The position numbers and the translations under genes are program-made. Source: Apostichopus japonicus (Eukaryota > Echinodermata > Holothuroidea > Aspidochirotida > Stichopodidae). From it: 64,000 nucleotides of DNA. Numbering within the stretch: position 1 is the first letter of the stretch; each line of letters starts with the position of its first letter. The stretch lies in the NCBI RefSeq assembly GCF_037975245.1, contig NC_092577.1, positions 6,785,001 to 6,849,000 on the forward strand, in the 5' to 3' direction. Shown one piece after another: positions 48,373 to 60,480 of the stretch. Below the pieces are notes generated by a model. That model did not search any database, was not told where the DNA came from, and saw nothing but the letters and a program-made list of their open reading frames with translations.

Positions 48373-51300
48373 TTAACGTTTCCCGAAGTAGCACTCTCGT
48401 CGATCAACGTCGTTGATGAATTTTCTCGCAATGATTCTTTCGTCCAGTTGTTGCGCGATCTTTTTGTGTACATGCAGGATTGTAAGGTCATTAAGTCGCT
48501 GTTGGGTCATCGTTGATCGCATGTATGTTTTGAGACGTCGAAGAGAGGAGAACGACCGTTCTGCTGTACATGATGTCAGGGGAACGGTCAAGTACAACAT
48601 TAACAGTTTTGCTAATTCACTGAATAGCTGCATTCCGCCTGGGATGCCCGTGAAAAAGCTGCGAATAGTTGTCATGGAAGAAACTCTCTTGATGTTCTCA
48701 CCAGTGGCGGCGTTGTACGCCTCTTTAGCAGCTCCGAATAATTTGATTTCGGACGCGAGCCTTGAAGTGTCCAGATCCTTCTTGTATGCATCCTGGACTG
48801 CTTGAAGAATATCCTCTCTCACCACTTGACCATTTGCTGCCGTCATCATTAGCTCTTCGGTCTTCATGAGCTTAGACAGGGTTTCGGCGTTGAAGCGCTC
48901 ATCAAGGGCCATCATACAGCAGTCCAGAACCTGATATACTTGGTAACGGTAGTACTCTTGTGCCGTATTCCAACGAGCAGGTTCAGTGTCACCATCTATT
49001 CGCCTTGGTGCACGCCTCCGCCTTGGCATGCTTGGTGGTGAACAGTTGAACTTCTCCGATTCTGTGACACATCTCTCGAACAGATTGTCGTAAGCTTCTT
49101 CGCTACGTAGATCCTGAAGGTACCGCTTGTAGATAGATACTGCTGTTATAGCAGTCTGGAAGTCGATGGCACTTGATTGCAATGTGGACGAAACCTGTTC
49201 CCCTGCACAGAAGACTTCCTTGGCAACACTGAAACCAAAATACGTCTCGAAATTTAGGAGCTTGGCCAGGAGTCCTTCCGCTTTTGCCCGGACCTCCCCC
49301 CGCTCGTTCTCGGCTACGTCCTCAAGAGTCCTGAGGAGAACTTCATAATTCTCCAAAACAGCTGTGTATGCCCGTGTACGGACGGTAAACCGAGTTGGGC
49401 ATAAAGGGCGAAGCTGCATGGCACCATCAGATGGCGAAAGTTCCGACTTGAGGGTCTTGAACGACACCAGCCGTTTGGGCGCCAAATTGATAAAGTTGTA
49501 TAGATCCTTCACCAATTCCTGTGCATCATGCACATGCTGAACATTCTTGCATACGTCTTGGAGAACCAGATTAAGGCGATGCGCATAGCAGTGGATAAAG
49601 ACGGCAGCGTCATCTGTCACATCGTTGAATCGCTTGGCGACACCTGAAATAGATCCCGACATGTTCGATGCTCCGTCGTAAGCCTGCCCTCTCAGCTTCT
49701 TCACATCGAGCGACATCCTTGTCATGACGTCGGATAGAATGTTAAAAATACTTTCACTGGTGGTATCCACTAAACTGTGAAAGCCAAGGAAGTCCTCATT
49801 GACATTAAAGTCGCCGTCAATGTGCCTTACGCAGAAAGACATCTGCTCAATGCCACTTATGTCCCGAGTCTCATCAGCAATAATGGCAAAGAATCTGGAC
49901 TGACGGATTTCTGCCAGCAGCTGAACTGTGACTTCTCTCGCCATCAGCGAAACCAGTTCGTTTATTATGTCGTGGGACATGTAGCACTTATTCTGCAGCC
50001 ATTTGGTTAGATCGGGGCAGTCAGATGTCCGCAGTAGGAGCAGTTGATATACGTTTCCTTCCTCATCGCGATGTCCCCGAAGCGAAATCCCTTGTCGGCA
50101 GAGGAGATTCAAGGATGTAATAACTTTCAGAAGATTCTGATAGTGCTGCTCGACCTCCAATGCGTGATGATGATCCATCAAGGCCGCAACAGACTTTTGC
50201 TTTAATGCCTCCAGCGCCTGCTGGCTGTACCTGTGGACATGACTATCCTCGTGTTTTTTAAACCTTTCTAGAGCCTTCTTCCAATTGTCCATTCCTACTT
50301 TGATGAAGGCATCATCTCCTTTTGGGGCATAGGTTAGGAAGCCATGGATCGTGGCTTTTTGACACGTGTAACAGAAAGCCCTGCCTCGCGTTTTACAGTA
50401 TATCAGCCATGGGTAGCTTTCCAACCATTTCCCGGAAAAACTCCTTTTCTGTTGCTGTGTGGCTTTTGACGAACTTTTAAAGTCTTCCTCAGAAAACTGG
50501 CGGAATGGGGCGTCACCATCTAAACGGCAACAGTGTCCATGGCAAGAAGACTCGGAAGCTGCTTCAGAGCATGATGCCCCAGTTTCTTTCTGTGTATCGT
50601 CGCTCAGACGGGGTTCTTTTGGCATTGGACCCGCATGCTGAGCTGAAAGGAAGACAAGAACGCACAGCTGCATTATATTTCCTTGTCGTTGATATTCTCG
50701 CAACCCCAATCTACGTAAGTTGCTCTTTTGCATATGATGCTTGCAGAATTTCACCTCAAACGATCATTACACAAACACACATAGGCACCAGGTGTTAGGC
50801 TTACAAATATTTATTGTTCCATTAAATGACTGTTCCCCCTGGTTATCACAGTTAGGCTTATTCGCCTTCAGAAGTCGAATGGCATTAAAACCGTACTAAA
50901 AGCAGAGTTTGTATTCGGGTTACTCCATACCTGAAACGTACAAGGCAGGAGGTATAAACCTGCGATAAATATTTAAAACTTAGTTATTGCTTTTGCAAAT
51001 TTTGACTGCATTGAAATCAACAGAGTTCTTTACCCCCCCCCCCCCTCCCCTTACGGCCAAAAACCATACACACATTTTTAATTGCCTAAGAGAGCCATTT
51101 ACAATTAGACCCGAATTTACACTGGTAGATTACTCTCGATCGTGAGTAGGGCCTATTACGGCCACGCACACGGGGCCAGTGTTGACCCTACTGTTACGTC
51201 ACCACCACGTCCGAGCTCGTACGCAAACACCTGCTCACAAATCCCGGTAGCGTAGTCTACAGTTTCAAACTGTACTTAAGTAGCGGGTGCATATCCATGC

Positions 51301-52032
51301 TAAAGGATTAGCCATATACTGTAGGTCAGCCCCCAGGTACGGACCAGGTCAGTGCCGAAGCCAAGGAGAGGGAGGATGAGGCTGAACCTCAGGATTCAGG
51401 ACTCCACGATGTACAAACGTAATGGCCGCCCACGTGATAAAATATTATCATAAATACGTTTGTGATTGTCCAGTGAAATGTGACGCTGTATTTTCACAAA
51501 CACCGTGAAACATTTTGACAGGTTATCGTCTACGTTTCTGTGGGTTTCATATTTTCCCCATGGGGCATGCCCTTCTTTCTCCCACCCCCTATAGACCCCC
51601 ATTTAAGAATAGTGTATTATATTGGCTAGGCTATATTATAGGCCGCCGTGCCGGACCACGCCAACTTACTACAATAATTACATTGCGAAACTACATCGGA
51701 AACATGTTATATCTTGCTAATCATAGTCTGCCTTAGCCCCTGACCAAGCTGACCGGGACCCAGCTAGGTGTATTGCAGTAGTTCCTCGAAAAATAATGCC
51801 GAACTAGACATGCTACTGTCGATGACAGTAAGTTATTTTAACGAACGAGTTATAATAACTTACTGTCATCGACAGTAGCATTTCCTGCTTCCGACGGGGC
51901 AATGTCATCGACCTTTTCCGATTGTGTTGCTGAGAATTCAATGTCACTGTCCTCTCCCGCCAGATTCTCTTCTTCTCTTCTCTCTTTTTCATCTTTCTTC
52001 TCACGTTTTTTGAAAAAATTCCGTATGTCCAT
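48373..52032 (-). CDS. hAT transposase, ZMYM1-like (two exons, about 812 aa)
   Basis: Exon 1 (52032 to 51864) starts MDIRNFFKKR, a start typical of TTF/ZMYM-type hAT proteins, and ends GACA/GTAAGT. Exon 2 (50642 to 48373) follows TCTTCCTTTCAG. The junction is in phase and no stop interrupts the product. The intron is 1.2 kb and otherwise featureless apart from a C run near 51033. Domains: Lys/Glu-rich N-terminus; TTF-type zinc finger (FCYTCQKA..HEDSHVH, near residues 120-180); DUF4371/RNase H-like core with IIADETRDISG near residue 308 and AYDGASNMSG near 376, then IHCYAHRLNLVL; C-terminal hAT dimerisation region (TSCTAERSFSSLRRLK, near 750). hAT transposases bind their element tips in the nucleus and move them by cut and paste. 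Length is normal for the family. The donor lies in a perfect palindrome. Lacking any visible lesion and sitting in an element with intact target duplication, it is probably functional. Confidence 0.9.
51810..51881. repeat. Perfect 28-bp palindrome over the transposase splice donor
   Basis: The arms 51810-51837 and 51854-51881 are exact reverse complements around a 16-nt loop. In the gene's sense the first arm contains the end of exon 1 and the GTAAGT donor (51863-51858), and the second arm lies in the intron. In the pre-mRNA the donor would be buried in the stem. The 72-nt unit also has pre-miRNA-like dimensions. Confidence 0.9.
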
Positions 52033-53002
52033 TCTCAAGTCTACCGATGCATAATATGATGAAACTGCTAAATGATTACACACACGTCTAATCCGTATAG
52101 TCCCCCAAAGAGCCAAAATGTGATAAGAGATAAACAATCGGCAACGACGATTATATCTACGGGAGCCCAGCGTACTAATGATTGGTTAATAGTTCGGGTT
52201 CAGGATTTAAGATGTACTAAAATCGAATTCTTAAGTAAGATGATAGAGAATTTAACATATATATCATATTTATCTATAGTTCAGGGCACCTTAATACGTA
52301 TTTTCGTCTAAAGAATACCCTACAGAGTAACACGTATACCCCCGCGAGACCGGAACATAATCTGCAGCGCGGCACACGTTGCAGTCGTGCACGGAGACGC
52401 GAAAACAAGCTGGCTGGGCGATCTTATTATTGAAGGGGAAACAGTGGGCTGGAATATAAGGGTCGGAGTGGAATTCCTATATCTCTTCATAATTTTCCCA
52501 CATGAATTCGGCAATTCGTTGATTATTTTCTCACATATTACCCATTTCCACTGTTAGGATCAGTTGTATGAAATATGAGAGGGCGATGATTATCGCAGCA
52601 TTGGTATCGTTGATTTCTATAACCCGTCATATGATTGATCGTAGAGGCCATTATATTCATACGTTCACCAATGATTGCCTTCCGCTGTGACAATCGCGGT
52701 GATTGTCGTTGATGAAACTTTTCCACATGCAATGCACAAACGAAATGGGCACCCAGTTATCAATGTGGTCTATAGCCAGGGGACGGGCGGAGGGCCCCCA
52801 GCGTTTACTAAAATTATTACACCTATTTAGTATACGTGTGCATCGGACAGATCGACAAGTATGCATTGAAAAATGGGTAGATGCACGTTCGGAGCCTTGG
52901 TAAATATTGGGGGGGCTAATCATGCATTTGCTCCCTCGACTTTTTCATTGGGGGGGCTCAGCCCCCCCAAGCCCCCCCGGTTCCGCCGCCACTGATCGGA
53001 TA

Positions 53003-53773
53003 CCCATGTGTGTGTGTAAATTTGCTACCACTTTAAATGCATAAATAAAGAGATGTTGCTGTAAGTCTATCAAGGGATTCTAATCGCTGTCCACAAACTG
53101 CCATTGCCGATCTATTGATTCGAAAATCCTGGTCCAGCAGAGTCTTTCGGTGGATAGCTTCATCCTTCTTGCTGTGTTACCAACCCTATTTAGTTCTTGT
53201 TATTGTAGTCTAGTAAGAGACTACGACTTTGAGTTTAGTTTCTGTTGGTCTTTTATCTGTGGAAGGGGGAGGGAGGTGAGGAGGGTAGGTGGTACTCTTG
53301 ATAAGCTATTTTTACCATGTTTACTCTTCTTAAGATGACCTGGCACCATTTTGCAAGTGATGGTACCCATACCATCATGGCTTATAGTTAACATCCTTCA
53401 CACATTTAGTTGGAAATAAATGAATATCATATCTCCCCCCCCCCCCCCCAATCCTGGCAAAGCTATCATAATCTCTTGGTAGTCTTGGATCACCTGTCAA
53501 CTCCTCCTTAACCAACCAATGAAAAATGTTGGAATTTGTACTTTACAAAACAGCATAAATTTGGTTGTCTTTAATTATGCAGTAAATTCTAGTTAAAATG
53601 TTAAAACTCCTTTTGGATTAACAGTGTTTGTACTATTTCATACCACCAGTAGGATTTTCATGTATTACTTTATACAATGCACTCCCCAGAAAGTATTCTT
53701 TGCTATTTTCTCAACCATTTTGGAATTTTGATTGAATATAAACTTGTTTAGAATCATTTTCTTTCCTTTACAG
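53003..53773. other. Intergenic, no gene recognised
   Basis: Unique AT-rich sequence with a C run at 53436-53450. Nothing supported. Confidence 0.3.
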
Positions 53774-53832
53774 ATTGTAGTTACCGTGGAAAGATCAGGA
53801 AACAGTTAGTGAGAAGTAAAGATCATCTTTAG
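53774..53832 (+). CDS. Possible terminal exon of an unknown gene
   Basis: A strong acceptor (TTTCTTTCCTTTACAG) precedes a short frame reading CSYRGKIRKQLVRSKDHL and then TAG. A polyadenylation-like AATAAA follows near 53957. The exon needs two bases to complete a codon begun upstream. The matching exon was not found; the inserted hAT transposon immediately upstream may separate them. The protein is not recognised, and a chance frame cannot be ruled out. Confidence 0.3.
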
Positions 53833-55690
53833 TTGCTGTACAAGTGTTGCTCGCTTCTCACAAGGTTGTACAAGGTCATACTTTGCTAGTACTGTATATA
53901 AAACATGTATCAGGAATGTTGAAAAACTGAAATTTTCAGCTGCCAGGACTAACAAATAAAAAGTATATTTAAATTAATCTAATTCTGATAGAGTTGCTTT
54001 TTAATAGTGAGGGTATTGTTTTGTTGTATATAGGGAGAATGGTGTTGGGGTTGGGGGGAGGGGGGGAGGGGGAGTGTGGATGGGGGAGTGTGGAAATTCT
54101 AACTTTGAGAAGAAAAGACAGACAAAGAATAAGGGGTCGACAAAGACATTGTTTCTTTCAAATGTTTCTGTAATATTTCTTGATGACATCATCTGTTATT
54201 GTCTGTAATTTCTTATTTATATCTCATTTAATTGACATAGTGTGTTTTGATTTCTTCTTGCAAATTGACAAAGCATGTTTTACATTCATAGAAGGCAAAG
54301 GTAGCAAGGAGATGGGGAATTTTTTGCAGAATTTGTTTCTGAATTTATATAGACATTTCTTGTTCTATCAATACTGCCGTTGTACAATGTTTTGTCTTCG
54401 TAATTTATAGAAAGTACGGGGGGTTGTGTTATCAAGAAGGCTTCCTCAACCGACTGAGTGACCAATTTATTTATGAACTATGAATGGTGTTTAGAGCCAG
54501 AGACAGTATACTTCGGTTCTGTCCATGACATAGGCCCAACCATTCATAATTCATGTTCGCCTTTATATACAGAACATTAATGTGAAAGGTAATGTAAAAC
54601 CTAATTAACTGAAAATGCAATGAATTTCAAGACGGTTATGTAGTGAGGTGAAGTTTTGAATATTCAGACTTTAGTACTACTTCTATATCCTCAAGGGGGT
54701 AACACTATTGACCAATTGCTGGACACCCTCTTCACCCTACATAATAATATCGTACTGCAGTTAATGTAGTAACGACATGGTATACATGTACATCACTCCG
54801 TCAGTTTGCATGTAGCGATGTGAACTGTATCACTACGCTGAATGGTAGGCACGCTAGCGTGGTGCATCCCAGACATTCTGAGCGTGGGTTTCCAAATAAA
54901 CGAATGAAATGATCTCGTTGGGTTGAAGCTGTTTTTCTTCCCTTACTAAATACAAGAAGACGTTAACGTTAACACCAAAGTGTCGCCTTTATTGTTGTCA
55001 CCGTTCTTCACCGACAGGCTTACCCATTACATTCCTCTCCCGTTTGGCCGCGTCCCAACAGTTAGTTAAGGCTAAGTATGTATTAATACTCCCTCATATT
55101 TATGTATACATTTGATGATCATTCATAAGATGCTGATTATTTTGTTTACTGATTAAACCTGAAATCCTCTTTTTCCTTTGTGATCATTCCCAGCCAGTTT
55201 TCTGTTGTTCATGTATACTTGTATAATTATATTTTTTGTATAATATAATATATTGTTATGTTTGTTCTATCTTTCCTAACAGGGTCAGCGCATAGCCCTT
55301 GACACGCAGTAGTTAAGTATGCATGGGTAGCTGCCCCTTTAGATTTTCACTTCCTAAATGACAGCAGGCATACGATAATGTGAACGCCTGGATAGTATGC
55401 GCTATATTTCAGTTAGCTTTTTTATTCTTTTTCTTATGACTTAATTAGTCAGTATTGCGCAACCCCAAGATTCTAGGCACGTATCATAGGAATTTCGTAC
55501 AATAGGTAGGCTACACAAGGTCTATATTAACCGCTCGTGACTGTGTGTTTATCGTGGTTTCACGGGTTTTGTTAGAATAACAATACACGTAGAGAGCTCC
55601 TAAGAGTTAACCTGCGTGAACAGTGTATAGTATAATGTGGAACAGCGGTTCATTAATATATTTGTTTTATATAGGCTTATCAGTTTCACT
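53833..55690. other. Intergenic, no gene recognised
   Basis: Probable 3' UTR up to about 53960, then AT-rich sequence. A G-rich strand-biased stretch lies at 54040-54090. No repeat family recognised. Confidence 0.3.
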
Positions 55691-55698
55691 GTTAGCCC

Positions 55699-56128
55699 CA
55701 AGGGCGGCGGAACCGGGGGGGGCACAGGTGGCTCGTGCCACCCCCCACTTTTCCTCAGGTTAAAAATGTGCCCTTTTCCTACATAAAAATTGAGGTATCT
55801 CAAGTTAGCAAGAGGCCAGGGAACCAGAATGAACACTCGGGAAGGGCCGTTTCCAGCCATCTGAGGGCCGGGGGGGCACAGGTGGCACGTGCCCCCCCCC
55901 CACTTTTCCTCAGGTTAAAAATGTGCCCTTTTCCTACATAAAAATTGAGGTGTCTCAAGTTAGCAAGAGGCCAGGGAACCAGAATCAACACTCGGGAAGG
56001 GCCGTTTCCAGCCATCTGAGGGGTTTGTAAAACAATTTAAGGCTGCATCAGTCCAATCGAATTTCTGCCAAGTGCCCTTTGATGTCGGTGCCCCCCCCCC
56101 CGGATTAAAAGTGCTTCCGCCGCCCTTG
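55699..56128. mobile_element. hAT family D deletion derivative (430 bp)
   Basis: The tips are inverted CAAGGGCGGCGGAA. GTTAGCCC is duplicated perfectly at 55691-55698 and 56129-56136. Inside, a unit of about 140 bp (55733-55862) is repeated in tandem at 55873-56022, including CTTTTCCTCAGGTTAAAAAT and GGGCCGTTTCCAGCCATCTG. It matches 32239-32880 in reverse. Confidence 0.88.
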
Positions 56129-57258
56129 GTTAGCCCCAATATCAGTGTCCATATGATTTTATTAAGAATATCGAGGCACAGTCGCTACACGGCCCACCCA
56201 CTCGGCTCATTTGCCCCCATCCCCAGCAGGTCCCTGTTTGGCATGTAAAACATAATGATAACACAACCCGACAATTTATTCACACCTAAATTCCCTGTAT
56301 GGCCCCATCTTAGCATATATAGTATATGGCTACGATCAGAATGCCCTAGCGTGCTTTATATCATCAATAACCTGTTTCAAACAACAAATAGAGCAGAGCT
56401 TATAAAGTAACGTAAGCTTCTAGTTTCTCCCTACAAAGTGATTTTACCGAATAAAAGTTCTAAGTGTAAATTTCTAAACATGAGATCTCAACATTAAGAA
56501 TGTTTATATGCAACTTACATGGCCTGGGAATTATCATTTCCGGTAATCTGGGATCCTTTTTTGACAAAACATTCTTGGTACGTTACGCGCCAACCGATGG
56601 TGGCACTCCTCTTAGATAGTGTCATGATGGTCCATTTTGGGAATAGCCCACACACTAAAACCTTCTGAAAAGGCCCTGGTATTTGCGCACATCAAAAACA
56701 CCGCTATGTAACATTTAGAAGATAAATTATGTGTCTTGAGGCCCTGAAGTATCTTTATTTTATAGGGTTTCATGTTTCGATAAAGTGAATGTGCCCATAT
56801 ACCAAATAGTGCTCGTCAAATATACTTATTATACCATATATGTACATGTTGTAGACGTTTGTATAACAAGTTATTCTTTGTGTGCATAGTTTCCGTTTTG
56901 GGTTTAAGTTTCAATTTGAATAATTATGATAAATTACAACATGATGATAAATAGTTGTCTTTCTTAATTTTAAGTCGAATCACTTGTCAAATGTAACTTT
57001 TGTTGAACTATATTTATGAAAGACATATCATTTCCCTAGACCCCTGCAGGGGCTTCGCCCCTGGACCCCGGACGACAAAGTCTTTGCGCCAAGGCGCTCG
57101 CGGATTCCTTCAGTTGTATCCATGTTTATTCATGAATGTACCCACCCCCCTCCCTCCACCGGCCTCCCCTCCTTTTCGGACTGGCGGCCCTGATCAGAGT
57201 ATTCATTATTTTAGCTTAAAATCAGCTTAACAAAAGGAACGTTTAACAGTTCATTTTT
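56129..57258. other. Repeat fragments, no gene
   Basis: An inverted, worn copy of the shared hAT module lies at 56518-56625. A GC-rich GCAGGGGCTTCGCCCCTGGA stretch is at 57047-57066. Otherwise AT-rich and unassigned. Confidence 0.4.
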
Positions 57259-57950
57259 AGCTCATACCAGCATGCTGGTGTGAGCTATTGTTACAGTGCG
57301 GAGTCTATCACTCTATCATTCTATCACTCTATCCGTCAACAATTGGTAAAACCGCTCCCACTCGCACAGTGTTTGATGTAATTTCATGAAACTTGGACAC
57401 AAGGACCATTGGGTATAGGGCCATCAGAGATGGTCCAAAATTTGGGGTCAAAGGTCACCTGTGGGCCGTAATGGGCCATTTTGTGGAAATACGCAAAATG
57501 CTTCTTCTCCTACAGATTCCATGGTACAATGTTGAGGGTCTGTCACGATAGTACTATGGTAGTTTTACTTTCAGGGTGTTCATGAATTTGAGATCAAAGA
57601 TCAACTAGGGGTCTTTTGTGGCCCGGGCCGCGGTCCTATATTTTCAAATTGCTCCTGTTCGTACAGTGTATGGCCAATTATAATGAAACTTGGTCACAAT
57701 GTTCCTCGGGATGAGAGTTACGAGGGGTGTTCGAAAAATTGAGGTCAAAGGTCATTTAGGGGGTCATCGGGGGTCATTCTTTGTAATATTTTCAAATATC
57801 TCAATCTCCTCAAGATTTTGATGGATCATATTCAAAGTTGAACTGATGATTGTTGGATTGTGTATGAATAAGGTGATGCCTAAATTGGTTTTGTGGGCCC
57901 TACATTTTTCAGCTCGAAAAGGTATGAGCTTCTGCACCATTGGTGCTCTA
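57259..57950. repeat. Interspersed repeat with palindromic ends and DR1 motifs
   Basis: It begins with a 28-bp near-palindrome (57259-57286, AGCTCATACCAGCATGC then its inverse) and ends with GGTATGAGCT (57921-57930), a short GCACCA/TGGTGC hairpin and CTAG. In between are AGGTCAAAGGTCA (57742-57754) and GGGTCAAAGGTCA (57446-57458). No coding region. A hairpin before CTAG recalls Helitron 3' ends, but the spacing is too short to be sure. Confidence 0.45.
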
Positions 57951-58188
57951 GTATAACAATCCGGTGTTACCGACCTCCGTCGCTTAGGCGGGAAAAAAAA
58001 ATAAGATGTGAGTTTTATCCAGTGAAAATGGCACGAAAATTACGGCAGGAATGTTGAAATAAAACAAGATTTTGTGGATGTACAAAAGAAAGATATGTCA
58101 TATTCCATGACTTGGTCTGAACATGACACAGAGATACACAATATTGAAATGAGCACCTTAATCTTGCTTTATCTGCCTCGATTTACAG

Positions 58189-58241
58189 CGAGAATATAGT
58201 CTCGTGCTGAAAATGAAGCTTGCATACGAAGAAATGCCCAG
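58189..58241 (+). CDS. Possible small internal exon
   Basis: 53 nt between a good acceptor (CTGCCTCGATTTACAG) and a strong donor (CCCAG/GTGAGT). One frame is open and reads REYSLVLKMKLAYEEMP. No partner exon could be placed with confidence; a possible first exon lies at 59304-59371, but that is downstream. Function unknown. Confidence 0.25.
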
Positions 58242-59633
58242 GTGAGTGTTACTATCTCTAACCTTTCCTGCCCCTCCCCCGTACTCACATCTCCATTTTC
58301 TACGCTAATTTCAAATAAATTGAATGACTTGTAACTTTGAGGCCTATAAGCTAGCGCTGAAGAAGTATCGTACATAAATTTTGCTCTCTTCTGAGTCTCT
58401 GTGTACCTGCAGTGTTGGAACACACTTAAGTCAGTGCAATTCAATATGAAATCGTTTTGTTATGTTTACTTGTAACGGCGATAACAATCAAAATATATCA
58501 CGCTACTCACATCATTTATTTAGCCTTCCGTCACTCGATATTTACATAACAAACAAACATTTTACTTTATCACTGATATAGTTATCTGTTGATACTTTGA
58601 TCCTGTATGCATATTCTATATTAGCATCGTGCATACACATACGCATCAAACTCAGTGAAATTCTCTAATTATAACAGGTAGCTCTCTATGTGACAGCTCC
58701 CTTGTGACAGCATTCAGCACTTTCGAAAACAGATCAAGATATAACTCAATGACAGCTCCCTGTTTCTCTTCAGTCCGTGACAGATCTTTGCTAGGTACAG
58801 CGACGTAGCCAGGAATTTGAAAGGGGGAGCACATTTTGCGATTGATATGGGGGAGGTGCTAAGGGTAGGGGACGTCCCCCTCCCCTTTGAGATATTTTTG
58901 AACAATTGAAGGTCCTTAGATGCGATCTGGTGCAATGTTTTGCTAGTTTCATCATTTTCATACGATATCATATTATCAGCAGATTTTGTTTCCTGTTTGA
59001 ATTCGTTTACATGTTCTTTTACATATTATATCTGAAAAACAAACAGCTCTCTTTCTTTTTACAATTTTTCCAGTGGGACGATTCTTGTTTATTGTCAAAT
59101 GTCTGAATTTAATACATTTGACGAACTTAACTGATGGACAATATATAAACTTTCATATTTTGTAAGACAGCCAGATGTGCAGTGGCCTAAACACAAATAT
59201 CGTTATCGCAGTGTATTAGCAGTGTAATAATTATTTATAGGAAGTGCGTATCACGTACGATTTGCTAGTTTTGCTTCATAACTTAGGGCGAATCATAGAA
59301 AGGATGAGAACGCACGTTGTCGACGTCGTTGTGCATACGGTTCGTGACACTCCATCGAGTGCTGTTAGGTAGGCAATATGTATTTTATTACGCAGTGGCC
59401 AACTGTAGGCTTGTAATAGGCTATAGGCTAAATTTAGCTAACTGCATCTGCCAAACTAAGTAAGTAGTTGAATCAGTAGGCCTGAATGTTACTACGATTA
59501 TAATCGAGTTAACGGAGCTGACGAGTATTCAAGATCAAAAGAGCACTGACAATATACCATGCTAAAAAAACAACAGCTTTTAACATTTTTTTCGACACTG
59601 AAAGGGAGGGAGTAGTCGCTCACCCTGCTAGGT
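58242..59633. other. Intergenic, with early copies of the GTGACAGCTCCC repeat
   Basis: GTGACAGCTCCC-type units occur at 58678-58790, followed by a hAT tip-like GCGACGTAGCCAGGAATTTG at 58800. At 59304-59371 a CpG-rich ATG frame ends in a GTAGGC donor-like site, a weak candidate for a first exon on the plus strand. Confidence 0.3.
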
Positions 59634-59870
59634 TCCTCTCTTTGTGACAGTTTCCTAAATAGACAAAGCAGCTCTGTTAGTGACAGCTCCGTTATTATAA
59701 TAGGGAGCTCTCTCTGTGGCAGATCCTCCTTTAACCAGGCAGCTCTCTTTGTGACCGCTCCCTAACCAAAGAGCGCTCTTTTGTGACAGCATCCTACTTT
59801 AAAGCAGGGAGCGCTGTTTGTGACAGCTTTTAATAATACCAAGGAGCTATAATTATAGAAGGGAGCTGCC
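59634..59870. repeat. Degenerate repeat of a hairpin unit (GGGAGCT..AGCTCCC)
   Basis: About six imperfect units of the form GGGAGCTCTCTTTGTGACA followed by GCTCCC, spaced by AT-rich DNA. Each unit is itself an inverted repeat. More copies lie at 58678-58790. Confidence 0.6.
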
Positions 59871-60480
59871 TCGAAGACAAAAAAAGAGCCTGTAAATTAA
59901 AAGTGAAATGTTGACCTAATATTACTGTGGCACGCCGTTATATAACGTTGTCTCTGCATTATCTATGATATATCTATATATAATGCCGTTATATATGTAC
60001 AAGCGTTTGTATAATATAACAGTTAATTGACTAAAATAACTAATAAACTTTGTATAGCATGTGTATTGATCGGTAACTCACGTGCACTGCCCGTGAAAAT
60101 AACAATACGTTATGGACATACAACAAAACCGTTATATTGTATATTAACGCTCACCATTGGTTGTATATAGAAAATAAAAGTTGAATGCATTATACACTGC
60201 ATGACCTCAATAACGAATAAGTTGTTGTCAAGGGTCGGTATTATTTTACTTGGGTGGTACACGTTGAGGAGTGTAGGTATTCATTTACACTAAATGGGGT
60301 GCCACTGATGGATTAATCACAATAGAAGGAAAACAACCTGATAACATTTGGAATCTTTTAGAAGAGAGAAGTTATATCATTAAAGGAAATTAATTCTAAC
60401 TTTTTGATTTCAAGGCTCTAATGTACTCCTTAAAACGAAAAAACGGCGCATGTCTTTAGGCTACACAGACGCTACATGTG

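Larger units (their letters stand above)
47476..52994 (-). mobile_element. Complete autonomous hAT transposon, family A (5.5 kb)
   Basis: ATCGGATA is duplicated perfectly at 47468-47475 and 52995-53002. The tips match as inverted repeats at 15 of 18 bases (CAGGCGCGGCGGAACGGG on the left; CAGTGGCGGCGGAACCGG on the other strand at the right). Between them lies one apparently intact transposase gene on the minus strand. The first 700 bp contain a shared module (47525-47622) and repeated ACTCGTA-GTGTACTCG phrases. Both ends match the deletion derivative at 30656-34140. All visible parts needed for mobility are present. Confidence 0.92.

Noticed and set aside
48413-50798. Plus-strand open frames opposite the hAT transposase
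   Set aside because: Antisense shadows of the real minus-strand gene.
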